Source: Deferrivibrio essentukiensis (lineage in GTDB: Bacteria > Chrysiogenota > Deferribacteres > Deferribacterales > Deferrivibrionaceae). Taken from it: a stretch of 64,000 bases of DNA. The stretch is from contig NZ_JAJAFU010000008.1 of assembly GCF_020480685.1 (NCBI RefSeq), forward strand, positions 17,383 through 81,382. Reading direction: 5' to 3'. The translations under genes were made by a program, and so were the position numbers. Below the pieces are notes generated by a model. That model saw nothing but the letters and a program-made list of their open reading frames with translations, was not told where the DNA came from and did not search any database. This document shows, one piece after another, positions 27,400-36,976 of the stretch. Positions within the stretch are counted from its first letter, which is position 1; each line of letters opens with the position of its first letter.

Positions 27400-29256
27400 A
27401 TGGGGATAATAGACAATATAAAACTGCCGGACGGGATTCAAGCTTTAGGGTATGACGAATTAAAAGAGTTAGCCAAGGATGTAAGAGAGCTAATTATAGA
27501 TGTAGTTTCCAAAAATGGGGGGCATCTTGCTCCAAGCCTTGGTGTGGTGGAATTAACCATTGCACTTTTAAAAGTATTCAAACCTGACTTTGACAGAATA
27601 GTCTGGGATGTGGGGCATCAATCTTATGCCTACAAAATACTAACTGACAGAAAAGATAGGTTTCACACTTTAAGGACTTATAAAGGGATAAGTGGCTTTA
27701 TCAAACCTTCAGAGAGTATTTATGATACTTTTGGCGTAGGCCACACAAGTACATCTATCTCTGCAGGTCTTGGGATTAAAACTGCTTCAGACCTGTTGGG
27801 AAAGGGGCAGCGTGTAGTTGCTGTAATAGGCGATGGTGCCATGACAGCAGGGCTTGCTTTTGAAGGGCTTAACAACCTTGGCCAGCTTGACAAAAATATG
27901 ATAGTAATCCTCAATGACAATGAAATGTCGATTAGCCCAAATGTCGGAGCTTTTTCAAGACATTTATCAAAGATTTTATCAGGAGATATCTATACAAAGT
28001 TTAGAAAAGATGTTCAAAAGCTTCTTGAAAATGCACCACTTGGAGGGCAGCTTCTTCACGTTGCAAAAAAAATGGAAGAAGGGCTTATAGGATTTTTCAC
28101 TCCCGGAGCCATATTTGAAGAGTTAGGACTTAGATACATAGGTCCCATTGATGGACACAACATAAAAGATATAGTTTCTGCACTTAATAATGCTAAAAAG
28201 CAAGATGGTCCTGTTTTAATACACGTATCAACCAAAAAAGGGAAAGGTTACAAGCCAGCAGAAGAAAACCCAGACATATATCACGGAGTATCATCATTTA
28301 ATAAGGATGATGGAAAACCTATAAAATTTGGGGCAAAAAAAACTTTTACAAATGTATTTGGTGACAAACTGGTAGACATGGCGCTTAAAAATAATAAGAT
28401 TGTTGCAATTACAGCTGCTATGGCAGATGGTACAGGGCTTAAAAAATTTGCTGAAGTATTCCCCGACAGATTTTTTGATGTGGGAATAGCAGAGCAACAC
28501 GCTGTAACATTTGCGGCAGGTCTTGCAATTAACGGACTTAAGCCTTACGTTGCGATATATTCTACATTTTTACAAAGAGCTTATGATCAGATTATCCACG
28601 ATGTAGCTCTGCAAAACCTTCCTGTAGTATTTTGCATAGATAGAGCGGGGCTTGTGGGAGCTGACGGGCCTACACATCACGGGAGTTTTGATATTTCATA
28701 TCTGAGATGCGTCCCAAATATAACCATTATGCTACCGAAAAACCTTTTTGAGCTTGAAAAGATGTTAGAGCTTTCTGAAAATATAAACTCTCCCGTTGCC
28801 ATAAGATATCCACGAGGCAGCGCTGAAGATATAGACGGCTATATTGATGCTGAAGTTGAGCTTGGCTTGCCTGAAATTGTAACAAATACAGGAGAAATTG
28901 CATTAATTACTGCTGGACATACTTTCTCTGAAGGCTTTAAAGCAAAAAAATTACTAAAAGAAAAAGGTGTTGATATTTCCCTTATAAATTTAAGGTTTTT
29001 AAAACCATTAAATAAAAAAGTATTAACTGATGCAATAAAAGATAAAAAACTAATTGTAACCCTGGAAGATAACAGTATCAAAGGCGGGGTTGGTGAAGAA
29101 ATATGCTCGCTCGTTATGGAAAATAATATCTGTGCGAAAGTCATAAAATTGGGGTTACCCGATAGTTTTGTTGAACATGGAGATGTCAGTATATTAAAAA
29201 AACAGCTCAAACTTGATAGTGAATCCGTTGTAGAGCTCATTTTGGAACATGCCTAA
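27400..29256 (+). CDS. dxs: 1-deoxy-D-xylulose-5-phosphate synthase
   Basis: First enzyme of the methylerythritol phosphate pathway; thiamine diphosphate-dependent. 618 residues, normal length. Motifs: GGHLAPSLGVVEL, WDVGHQSYAYKIL, the ThDP motif GDGAMTAGLAFEGLNN...NDN, EQHAVTFAAGLA and DRAGLVGADGPTHHG. SD GAGGGG precedes the ATG. Between ispA and tlyA; it shares eight bases with tlyA. Confidence 0.97.
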   Translation: MGIIDNIKLPDGIQALGYDELKELAKDVRELIIDVVSKNGGHLAPSLGVVELTIALLKVFKPDFDRIVWDVGHQSYAYKILTDRKDRFHTLRTYKGISGFIKPSESIYDTFGVGHTSTSISAGLGIKTASDLLGKGQRVVAVIGDGAMTAGLAFEGLNNLGQLDKNMIVILNDNEMSISPNVGAFSRHLSKILSGDIYTKFRKDVQKLLENAPLGGQLLHVAKKMEEGLIGFFTPGAIFEELGLRYIGPIDGHNIKDIVSALNNAKKQDGPVLIHVSTKKGKGYKPAEENPDIYHGVSSFNKDDGKPIKFGAKKTFTNVFGDKLVDMALKNNKIVAITAAMADGTGLKKFAEVFPDRFFDVGIAEQHAVTFAAGLAINGLKPYVAIYSTFLQRAYDQIIHDVALQNLPVVFCIDRAGLVGADGPTHHGSFDISYLRCVPNITIMLPKNLFELEKMLELSENINSPVAIRYPRGSAEDIDGYIDAEVELGLPEIVTNTGEIALITAGHTFSEGFKAKKLLKEKGVDISLINLRFLKPLNKKVLTDAIKDKKLIVTLEDNSIKGGVGEEICSLVMENNICAKVIKLGLPDSFVEHGDVSILKKQLKLDSESVVELILEHA

Positions 29257-30052
29257 AACCAGACTTGACAAACTTCTAACAGAAAGAGGCTTGGCAGAAT
29301 CAAGGGAAAAAGCACAGAGATTAATTATGGCAGGGCTTGTGTTGGTAGATAATAATGTAATAGATAAGCCAGGCTCCCAAATTGATGAAACATGCAACAT
29401 AACCTTGAAAGAGACATTAAAATATGTCAGTCGTGGCGGACTAAAATTAGAAACCGCTCTTAAGTATTTTAATTTAAATTTTAAAGGTAAAATTGTAATT
29501 GATATAGGGGCATCAACCGGCGGATTTACAGACTTGTGTCTACAAAACGGTGCTATTAAAGTTTACTCGGTGGATGTGGGGAAAAATCAATTGCATGAAA
29601 AACTCCTCAAAGATGAAAGAGTAATCAATCTTGAAAAAACAAATTTCAGATACATCACTTTTGACGCGATTAACGAAAAAGCAGATATAATAGTCTCAGA
29701 CGTATCTTTTATTTCCCTTACAAACATTATCCCATCGATTATTCAATTCTGTCATGAGAAAACTGAAGCTTGCCTTTTAATAAAACCTCAATTTGAAGCG
29801 GGGGCAAAATTTGTAGGTAAAAACGGGGTGGTAAGGGATAAAGAAGTACATGTGCAAGTAATTAACAAGATTATAGATTTTGCAAAAGAATATGGCCTAT
29901 ACACCAAAGGTCTTGTAAAATCTTCAATAAAAGGTCCTAAAGGAAATATTGAATACCTTTTATATTTAAAGTATAATTCTAAAAGTGAGAAGGAAATTGC
30001 AGAAAACGAAATAAGGAAAGTAGTTTATGAAGAATATTGCCATTGTGGCTAA
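29249..30052 (+). CDS. tlyA: TlyA-family rRNA 2'-O-methyltransferase
   Basis: 267 residues: N-terminal S4 RNA-binding domain (TRLDKLLTERGLAESREKAQRLI), then an FtsJ-like Rossmann methyltransferase with KIVIDIGASTGGFTDLCLQNGA and SDVSFISL. Relatives methylate 16S/23S rRNA ribose and were once annotated as haemolysins. Overlaps dxs upstream and nadK downstream (26 bases). dxs-tlyA-nadK-recN is a familiar bacterial order. Confidence 0.93.
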   Translation: MPKTRLDKLLTERGLAESREKAQRLIMAGLVLVDNNVIDKPGSQIDETCNITLKETLKYVSRGGLKLETALKYFNLNFKGKIVIDIGASTGGFTDLCLQNGAIKVYSVDVGKNQLHEKLLKDERVINLEKTNFRYITFDAINEKADIIVSDVSFISLTNIIPSIIQFCHEKTEACLLIKPQFEAGAKFVGKNGVVRDKEVHVQVINKIIDFAKEYGLYTKGLVKSSIKGPKGNIEYLLYLKYNSKSEKEIAENEIRKVVYEEYCHCG

Positions 30053-30887
30053 ACCGCATACTCCAAACATAAAAGATATTACTGAAAAAATAATTAATTT
30101 TTTAATGAGTAAAAATAAACGTATATTACTTGAAAAAAGGGCAGCTGAAGCTTTGTGTGTAGATAATTATCACAGTGAAAATGAAATCAGGGATAGTGCA
30201 GATTTGGTAATAGTATTAGGCGGTGACGGCACTTTAATCTCTGCTATAAGGTTACTACAAGAAAAAAGTACACCTGTCTTGGGTATAAATTTGGGTAGGC
30301 TCGGTTTTTTAACCGACACAAAAATAGAAGATGCCACGTCAACCTTACAAGAGGTTTTTTCAGGAAATTACATGATTGAAAAAAGGATGAAGCTGGATGT
30401 CTTAGTAAAAAACAAATATAATACCACATTCAAAGCGCAGGTAATTAATGATTTGGTAATTAATAAAGGTGCTCTCGCCAGAATAATTGATATTGATGTA
30501 ACCGTTGATAACCTTTTTATGAACACCTATAGAGCTGACGGTATAATTATTTCCACACCTACAGGCTCAACGGCTTATACCCTTGCAGCGGGAGGTCCAA
30601 TCGTATACCCTACTCTAAATTCAATTATAGTAACACCTATTTGCCCGCATGCTCTCAGCCACAGACCTATAGTCCTTCATGATACAAGTAAGCTGAAATT
30701 AAAAGTGAAAGACCTTTATGATAAAGTATTTATAACATGTGATGGTCAGGAAGGGAAAAAGATGGAGTCAGGCGAAGAAGTTTATGTGGAAAAATCAAAT
30801 TCATTTGCAAACCTTATTGTAACAAAACACCATAATTATTTTACACTTCTAAAAGAAAAGCTTGGTTGGGGAAGGCCTAATGCTTAA
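30027..30887 (+). CDS. nadK: NAD kinase
   Basis: Phosphorylates NAD to NADP. 286 residues with the diagnostic GGDGT (LVIVLGGDGTLISA), NLGRLGFLTD, and STPTGSTAYTLAAGGPIV in the C-terminal lobe. Overlaps tlyA by 26 bases; SD AGGAAAG within tlyA. Overlaps recN by eight bases. Confidence 0.96.
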   Translation: MKNIAIVAKPHTPNIKDITEKIINFLMSKNKRILLEKRAAEALCVDNYHSENEIRDSADLVIVLGGDGTLISAIRLLQEKSTPVLGINLGRLGFLTDTKIEDATSTLQEVFSGNYMIEKRMKLDVLVKNKYNTTFKAQVINDLVINKGALARIIDIDVTVDNLFMNTYRADGIIISTPTGSTAYTLAAGGPIVYPTLNSIIVTPICPHALSHRPIVLHDTSKLKLKVKDLYDKVFITCDGQEGKKMESGEEVYVEKSNSFANLIVTKHHNYFTLLKEKLGWGRPNA

Positions 30888-32523
30888 AGCACTATCTGTT
30901 AGAAATTTAGGAGTAATTGAAGACGTATTTATTGAATTTGAAAAAGGTTTAAATATTATCACAGGGGAAACAGGAGCGGGAAAATCTGTGCTTATTGGTG
31001 CAATAAAATTGCTTTTAGGGGACAGATTTAACAAAACTCTCATAAGAGATGAAAGCTTACCTGTAAAAATCGAAGCTGTATTCGAAAATAAGTTTGATTT
31101 TCTTGATGATGAAATTAAAGCTGAGTTTGACATAGAAAGTGAAATTATTGTCAAAAGGATTATTGATCCTTCAGGAAAGAATAAGATTAGTATTAATGGA
31201 AATATTGCTACCTTGAATCAACTCAAAGATATCATCTCTGAGCTTGTAGATATTCATGGACAGCATGAAAACCAAAAATTACTAAATCCAAAAAATCACT
31301 TAAAATATATAGATAAATATATTAAGTCGGATAATCTTAAGATATACAAAGATAAGTTCTCTGAATATATTCATTTGAAAAGAAAGTATGAAACATTAAA
31401 ATCTGAAATATCAGATTTGTTAAAAAATAAAGACTTCTTGGAATTTCAAATCAAAGAGATAGAAGAGTTAAATATAAGGCTACCTGATGACTTGGAGCTT
31501 GAAGACAAATTAAATTATATGACAAATATTGAGAAGATAAATGAAAACTTATCAGCTGCGTTAAATAATCTGAAAGATGGAGAAATCAATGCCTATTCAC
31601 TTATTTCAGATGCACTAAAGAATATTTCTTATACCTGCCGTTATCTCGAAAAGTTAAAAGATACAGAAAACAGACTTAACTCAGTACTTTATAATTTAGA
31701 TGAAATTGCTTCAGAATTGTATGAATATATACAAGTTGATGAATTTGACCCTAATATTTTAAATGAGCTAAATGCAAGAAAATATAGATTAGACAACCTA
31801 AAGAAAAAATACAATCTTGAACTTGACCAAATACTTGATTATAAAACCAAACTTAAACGTCAGCTTGATAACATAGAAGTAAATGAAGATGAAGTTCAAA
31901 AAATTGAAAAAAAACTAACCGAATTAAAAAATACTCTTTTAAATCAAGGTGAAGTTATTAATAAAGAAAGAAAAAGTGCAGCTAAGGTCATATGTGAAAA
32001 AATTGAAAAGATTTTAAACGAACTCGAACTGAAAAACACAGTATTTGACTTCAATCTTAAAATTCTTGATAAAGTTGATGATAATGCTTTTGCTGAAGGT
32101 GAGTTCTTAATCTCAACAAATGCCGGCTTTGAACCAGCTGGGTTGTCTAAAATTGCCTCTGGTGGAGAAATATCAAGAGTAATGCTGGCGATAAAAGATG
32201 TATTTGCCGAATCTGACAATGTATCAACTCTAATTTTTGACGAAATAGATACCGGAATTAGCGGTAAAACGGCAAAAAAAGTTGCGGAAAAATTAAAAAA
32301 TATCTCTAATTACAAACAATTAATTGTTATAACTCACCTGCCAGTAGTAGCCGCGATGGCTGATAGGCATTTCCATATTTCAAAGATACATGATGATAAT
32401 ACTACCAAGACAGTAGTTAGTACTTTGGATGGACACGCTCAAAAAGAGATTTTGGCAGCAATGATTTCCGGTAGTGTTACGGAAATGTCTATAAAACAAG
32501 CTGAAGAGTTGATAAATGGATAA
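30880..32523 (+). CDS. recN: DNA repair protein RecN
   Basis: SMC-like ATPase of recombinational repair. About 547 residues: N-terminal Walker [11 protein letters not shown], a central coiled coil (about 150-370), signature [17 protein letters not shown], and Walker [20 protein letters not shown] 30880 has GGGGAAGG four bases upstream; the in-frame TTG at 30862 is less likely. Shares eight bases with both neighbours. Confidence 0.96.
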   Translation: MLKALSVRNLGVIEDVFIEFEKGLNIITGETGAGKSVLIGAIKLLLGDRFNKTLIRDESLPVKIEAVFENKFDFLDDEIKAEFDIESEIIVKRIIDPSGKNKISINGNIATLNQLKDIISELVDIHGQHENQKLLNPKNHLKYIDKYIKSDNLKIYKDKFSEYIHLKRKYETLKSEISDLLKNKDFLEFQIKEIEELNIRLPDDLELEDKLNYMTNIEKINENLSAALNNLKDGEINAYSLISDALKNISYTCRYLEKLKDTENRLNSVLYNLDEIASELYEYIQVDEFDPNILNELNARKYRLDNLKKKYNLELDQILDYKTKLKRQLDNIEVNEDEVQKIEKKLTELKNTLLNQGEVINKERKSAAKVICEKIEKILNELELKNTVFDFNLKILDKVDDNAFAEGEFLISTNAGFEPAGLSKIASGGEISRVMLAIKDVFAESDNVSTLIFDEIDTGISGKTAKKVAEKLKNISNYKQLIVITHLPVVAAMADRHFHISKIHDDNTTKTVVSTLDGHAQKEILAAMISGSVTEMSIKQAEELING

Positions 32524-33118
32524 AATAGTTGCCTTTATTGTAGCTTCCATAGGTGGAATGGGATATATTGGAATTGTGCTTTTGATGGCACTTGAAAGCT
32601 CTTTTTTCCCTTTTCCAAGTGAAGTAGTAGTCCCTCCGGCCGGCTATCTCGCCTCTCAAGGGGAAATGAATATTTTTTTAGTAATCTTAAGCGGAATTTT
32701 AGGCAGTATATTAGGTGCCTTTGTAAATTACTACATTGCTTACAAGTATGGAAGAAATCTACTTATAACCTATGGGAAATATTTTTTTATCAACGAAGAA
32801 AAATTTAAAAAAATTGAAAGTTTTTTTATAACTCATGGAGAAATATCGACTTTTGTAGGCAGGCTTATTCCCGGAGTAAGGCAATATATCTCATTTCCTG
32901 CCGGTCTTGCGAAAATGAACCTAACCAAATTTATATTTTACACGGCTCTTGGAGCAGGTATATGGGTCGTAATTCTCGCTTACGTTGGTTATTTCATCGG
33001 GAACAATATTGAACTTATTAGAGAAAAGCTTCACATTATAACAATAATAATTATCCCTTTTATAATTATAATAATTATGCTATATATCTATATAAACAAA
33101 AAAAAGAAAAAGGCTTGA
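32516..33118 (+). CDS. DedA-family inner membrane protein
   Basis: 200 residues, four to five hydrophobic segments, with family motifs [20 protein letters not shown] near the N-terminus and [16 protein letters not shown] in the centre (the F/GRxxPGxR element). DedA/SNARE-associated proteins are now linked to lipid-carrier (undecaprenyl phosphate) recycling and membrane homeostasis. C-terminal tail is KKKKKA. Starts within the end of recN. Confidence 0.9.
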   Translation: MDKIVAFIVASIGGMGYIGIVLLMALESSFFPFPSEVVVPPAGYLASQGEMNIFLVILSGILGSILGAFVNYYIAYKYGRNLLITYGKYFFINEEKFKKIESFFITHGEISTFVGRLIPGVRQYISFPAGLAKMNLTKFIFYTALGAGIWVVILAYVGYFIGNNIELIREKLHIITIIIIPFIIIIIMLYIYINKKKKKA

Positions 33119-33119
33119 T

Positions 33120-34247
33120 ATGAAAAAAATATATTTCATTCTAACTTTAACTCTCATAGCATTTAATCTGTTTGCAACTACATACACTGTTAAAAATGGT
33201 GATACATTAGTAAATATTTTAAGTAATAATTTTGATTATTCAGAAATAATTACGATTGACAAAAGGCTTAAAGAATTGTCTTCTGAATTTACACTTCAGT
33301 CAGGTCAGACATTTATGTTTGATAAAGATATCGTAAGACTAAAATATGCAATAGATAAAGAATTTGTCATCTATAAGAATAATAATAAGTTGGAAATAAA
33401 ACTTGAACAATTCCCAATATTTAAGCTAAAAACAGTAGTAGAAAACAGTATTGACAGCTCCCTCTTTGAAGCTGTCAGGGCAACTGGTGAAGATGATATA
33501 CTCGCCATCATGCTTGCTAATATTTACGAATGGGAAATAGATTTTTTCAAGGATATAAGACAAGGGGATAAATTCAAGATATTGGTAGAAAAAAATTTTT
33601 GCAGAGGAAAATTCATAGGCTATGGAAAAATTCTTGCAGCCGATTTTGTAAATCAAGGAAGACTAATAAGGGCTCTTTATTACGAAGATGAAAAAACAGC
33701 AGGATATTTCTCACCAGATGGAAAGTCATTAAGAAAAGGTTTTTTAAAGGCACCTATAAAGTTTGGCAGAATATCATCAGGTTTTACATCAAGAAGGTTG
33801 CACCCTGTTTTAAATGAAGTTAGAGCTCACTATGGAGTTGACTATGCAGCACCTTACGGCACCCCCGTTCATGCAACTGCCGATGGAAAAATTATTGCAA
33901 GAGAATATAAAAAAGGGAACGGATACTATGTCAAGCTAAAGCATAACAATGGCTACGAAACAATGTATATGCATTTTTCCAAATTTAAACAAGGGCAACA
34001 TATTGGCAGCTATGTAAAACAAGGGGAAGTGATAGGCTATATCGGCACATCAGGGTATGCTACCGGACCTCACGTAGATTATAGAATTATAAAAAATGGC
34101 ACATATTTGAACCCGCTTGCATTTAAATCGCCATCAAAATCGCTGCCAAAGGAAAAAATAGAAGCCTTTACAAAAGCCACTGCATCATATGCAAGTATGC
34201 TCGATAGGACATATTACAGACTGGCTAAGTTTAAAATGCTGAAATAG
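33120..34247 (+). CDS. LysM + M23 peptidase (cell-wall endopeptidase-like)
   Basis: 375 residues: signal peptide, LysM-like motif at the N-terminus (TYTVKNGDTLVNILS), an OapA-like middle part, and a C-terminal LytM/M23 domain. The first zinc motif is HYGVDYAAP (H-x3-D). The second, usually H-x-H, reads GPHVDYRI, so a zinc-ligand His is replaced by Asp. That variant occurs in other M23 proteins and may keep or lose activity. Exported to the periplasm to cut or remodel peptidoglycan. Last gene of the run begun at rlmN; it converges on trkA with a 14-base gap. Confidence 0.87.
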   Translation: MKKIYFILTLTLIAFNLFATTYTVKNGDTLVNILSNNFDYSEIITIDKRLKELSSEFTLQSGQTFMFDKDIVRLKYAIDKEFVIYKNNNKLEIKLEQFPIFKLKTVVENSIDSSLFEAVRATGEDDILAIMLANIYEWEIDFFKDIRQGDKFKILVEKNFCRGKFIGYGKILAADFVNQGRLIRALYYEDEKTAGYFSPDGKSLRKGFLKAPIKFGRISSGFTSRRLHPVLNEVRAHYGVDYAAPYGTPVHATADGKIIAREYKKGNGYYVKLKHNNGYETMYMHFSKFKQGQHIGSYVKQGEVIGYIGTSGYATGPHVDYRIIKNGTYLNPLAFKSPSKSLPKEKIEAFTKATASYASMLDRTYYRLAKFKMLK

Positions 34248-34261
34248 TAAAATTTGATTTA

Positions 34262-34909
34262 TCACATCAGCTTAAGAATATTTTCTTCTACACCGACTAT
34301 AATCAATTCATCATTTTCATTTATTACGTAATCCGGATTAACGGTAAGTTTTAACTTGTCGTTAGCTCTTTTAATCGCAAGGATATTAAGATCATACTTT
34401 CTTCTCAAATCAAGCTCTTTTAATGACTTACCAATTAAATTTTTATTAGCCTTAATATTTACGATTTTTAGCTCACCTTCCAAATCAAGCATTTCAAAGA
34501 AATTTTCAAAATTGATCTTAGTAGCTACTTTTTTAGCTATCTCTCTCTCAGGTAAGATTACTTGGTCTGCACCCATTTTGTAAAGTATTTCTTCTTGTAT
34601 TTTTGTATTTGCTTTACAAATAACATATTTTGCTTCAAGTCTCTTCAGAAAAGCAAGGGTCAGAATCTGACTTTCAAAGCTGTTACTCATGGAAAGGACA
34701 ACTACATCAAATTTATTTATTGCCAGCTCTTTTAAAGTGTCTTCATCAGCTACATTAGCACAAACGGCTTCCGTAACATCATCCTTAATCTGCTCAACAA
34801 TCATTTTATTTTTATCTACAGCTAATACTGAGTGTCCGTATTTATAACATTCTCTGGCAACCGAATACCCAAAATAGCCCAAACCAAATACAGCAACATC
34901 TTTTTTCAT
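34262..34909 (-). CDS. trkA: TrkA/KtrA-type potassium uptake regulatory subunit
   Basis: 215 residues: an RCK_N Rossmann domain (VFGLGYFGYSVARECYKYGHSVLAVDKN, GxGxxG-like NAD(H)/nucleotide site) and a C-terminal RCK_C domain (NENDELIIVGVEENI). Single RCK unit, so closer to KtrA than to the duplicated E. coli TrkA. Cytoplasmic ring gating the TrkH/KtrB channel encoded just upstream (3-base gap). SD GGGGTGA. Confidence 0.93.
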   Translation of the reverse strand: MKKDVAVFGLGYFGYSVARECYKYGHSVLAVDKNKMIVEQIKDDVTEAVCANVADEDTLKELAINKFDVVVLSMSNSFESQILTLAFLKRLEAKYVICKANTKIQEEILYKMGADQVILPEREIAKKVATKINFENFFEMLDLEGELKIVNIKANKNLIGKSLKELDLRRKYDLNILAIKRANDKLKLTVNPDYVINENDELIIVGVEENILKLM

Positions 34910-34912
34910 TTT

Positions 34913-36199
34913 TCACCCCAAAATAATCTTTTCTTCAGGATATTTTAAATGTGTTTTTTTATCTTTATTTAAAAGTAACATAAATAAAATGGAAGGTCCG
35001 ACCCTTCCTGCAAACATTAAGAATATCAACAAAGACTTGCCAATACCGTCAAGCTTTGATGTAATTCCCAAAGATAATCCTACCGTACCCACAGCAGAAG
35101 CAACCTCAAAAAATGTATTGATAAATCCAAAATCATCATAAAGTAACAATATAGTCGTACCTACAGAAATAAACAATATATAAAGAAAAAATATCGCATG
35201 TGCCCTTAAAATATTCTGATAAGGTATCTCCCTTTTAAATACAACAAGCCTATCACTACCTTTTAAGGTATTTAAAACAGATAATACTATTACAAAGAAA
35301 GTCGTAGTCTTGATACCGCCACCGGTTGAGCCGGGTGAAGCACCAACCACCATTAATATGAAAATAACAAAAATACTTACATTATGGAGTCCCGCAATAT
35401 CAACAGAGTTAAACCCCGCAGTTCTTGCTGTTATGGACTGAAAAAAAGCATCAACGATTGTAACTTTTCCGGCCTCAACTGCATACAGTATTAACATCCC
35501 AGAAATTATCAAAAAGAATGTAGTTATAATTACTATTTTTGTATGACTTTTTAATCTATTTTTTAATCTAAAAAATCTCATAACATCAAAAACCACATAA
35601 AACCCTATCCCACCAAGAATAATCAATATCGCTATTACAACTTTAATGTAAGCAGACTGATTGACCAGACTTTCATCAAAAATAGAAAAACCGGCATTAC
35701 AAAACGCTGATATTGAGTAAAATATTGAATAATAGAACGAATCGGATAAATTTATATTCTCCATATAAAATCCAAAAAACAATAAAATACTGCCAATAAC
35801 CTCTATCGTAATCATATAACCAATGATAAAAACAATAATATTGTCCGTTTCTGCAATGGAAAGAGTGCCGCTAATCTTTGCAACCGATATTCTCCCCTTT
35901 AAATCAAGCTCACCCCGTAAAAACAACACAATAAATGTAGTCAAAGTCATTATCCCTATCCCGCCAAGCTCTATAAGAAGTAGAATTATAATCTGCCCCC
36001 AAAAGCTGAAACTTGAAACGGGAAAAGTAGTAAGGCCTGTAACGCAAACAGCTGAAGTAGCTGTAAACAATGCATCTATATATGTAAAATTACTTCTATA
36101 GTTTATTCCAGGAATACTTAGTAAGAGTGAACCAATAATTATCAATAAGCCAAATGTTATAACAAATAAATTTAGAGGATTTCTGAAAAATTTCTTCAT
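34913..36199 (-). CDS. TrkH/KtrB-type potassium transporter
   Basis: 428 residues, about eight to ten membrane segments with pore-loop glycines characteristic of the SKT family (ATSAVCVTGLTT, SISAFCNAGFSI, ARTAGFNSVDI, SAVGTVGLSLG). With the RCK protein it forms a potassium uptake system. No SD is visible; its ATG lies ten bases after a hairpin that looks like the terminator of the upstream iron-sulfur genes, so its own promoter is unclear. Confidence 0.93.
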   Translation of the reverse strand: MKKFFRNPLNLFVITFGLLIIIGSLLLSIPGINYRSNFTYIDALFTATSAVCVTGLTTFPVSSFSFWGQIIILLLIELGGIGIMTLTTFIVLFLRGELDLKGRISVAKISGTLSIAETDNIIVFIIGYMITIEVIGSILLFFGFYMENINLSDSFYYSIFYSISAFCNAGFSIFDESLVNQSAYIKVVIAILIILGGIGFYVVFDVMRFFRLKNRLKSHTKIVIITTFFLIISGMLILYAVEAGKVTIVDAFFQSITARTAGFNSVDIAGLHNVSIFVIFILMVVGASPGSTGGGIKTTTFFVIVLSVLNTLKGSDRLVVFKREIPYQNILRAHAIFFLYILFISVGTTILLLYDDFGFINTFFEVASAVGTVGLSLGITSKLDGIGKSLLIFLMFAGRVGPSILFMLLLNKDKKTHLKYPEEKIILG

Positions 36200-36208
36200 A
36201 AATTAAAA

Positions 36209-36228
36209 GGCCGGTAACGTTACCGGCC
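36209..36228 (-). terminator. Rho-independent terminator after the iron-sulfur operon
   Basis: A perfect 20-base inverted repeat, GGCCGGTAACGTTACCGGCC, lies just past the nfu stop codon. On the minus strand it is followed by TTTTAATTT. It should end nifS-iscU-nfu transcripts, though the short, interrupted T run could let some transcription continue into trkH. Confidence 0.7.
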
Positions 36229-36247
36229 AATAATATTTTTTTGTCAA

Positions 36248-36475
36248 TTAGAAAGAAACTACCTCTTTAACTTCAGGGATAGCATCTTTAAGTCTCATTT
36301 CTATACCGTGTTTTAAAGTCATTGTACTAAATGGGCAGCTTCCGCAAGCTCCTGTTAGCTGAACTTTAACAACACCATCATCTGTTACACCAATAAGCTC
36401 TACGTCCCCACCATCAGCTTGAAGTGTAGGTCTTACTTGTTTTAAAACTTCTTCTACTCTTTCTTTCAAAGTCAT
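36248..36475 (-). CDS. Nfu-type (NifU C-terminal) iron-sulfur carrier
   Basis: 74 residues, a stand-alone NifU C-terminal domain with the cluster-binding CGSCPFST motif. Such proteins accept [4Fe-4S] clusters from the scaffold and deliver them to targets. AGGAGG precedes the ATG. It is nine bases from iscU and ends at a strong hairpin. Confidence 0.94.
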   Translation of the reverse strand: MTLKERVEEVLKQVRPTLQADGGDVELIGVTDDGVVKVQLTGACGSCPFSTMTLKHGIEMRLKDAIPEVKEVVSF

Positions 36476-36484
36476 CTATTCCTC

Positions 36485-36925
36485 CTAATGTTTAACTTTA
36501 TCCTTTATTTTAGCTTTCATTTCATCTACAATTTTAGGGTCTTTACCAACTCTAACATAATAGTCTTTCAAAGCCGCCTCTATCGCCTCTTCAGCCATAA
36601 CAGAACAGTGAATTTTAGCTGGTGGCAATCCATCTAACGCCTCAACTATAGCATTATTTGTCAGTTCAAGAATCTGCTCAACTGTCTTGCCTTTCAAAAG
36701 CTCAGTTGCCATAGAGCTTGATGCAATTGCAGCTCCGCAGCCAAATGTTTTGAACTTTACATCTTCAACTATTCCATCATCGCTAATCTTTAGGTAAAGT
36801 TTCATGACGTCTCCGCAAGCAGGGTTTCCAACTTCACCTACTCCGTTAGCGTCATTAATCTCACCCATATTTCTTGGATTCATAAAATGTTCCATTACTT
36901 TGTCACTGTATGGTCCTTTTGCCAT
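36485..36925 (-). CDS. iscU: IscU/NifU-type iron-sulfur scaffold
   Basis: 146 residues with the three scaffold cysteines: NPACGDVMK, FGCGAAIASS and KIHCSVMAEEA. Clusters are assembled here before transfer to Nfu or apo-proteins. A C-terminal tail of about 20 residues (KDPKIVDEMKAKIKDKVKH) exceeds the core. AGGAGG SD. Its sulfur donor would normally be the NifS protein encoded upstream, but that protein lacks the PLP lysine. Confidence 0.93.
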   Translation of the reverse strand: MAKGPYSDKVMEHFMNPRNMGEINDANGVGEVGNPACGDVMKLYLKISDDGIVEDVKFKTFGCGAAIASSSMATELLKGKTVEQILELTNNAIVEALDGLPPAKIHCSVMAEEAIEAALKDYYVRVGKDPKIVDEMKAKIKDKVKH

Positions 36926-36976
36926 CTTTTCCTCCTGTGAGTCTAATTTTCTAAACCATATTTTAAAATATGTAAA

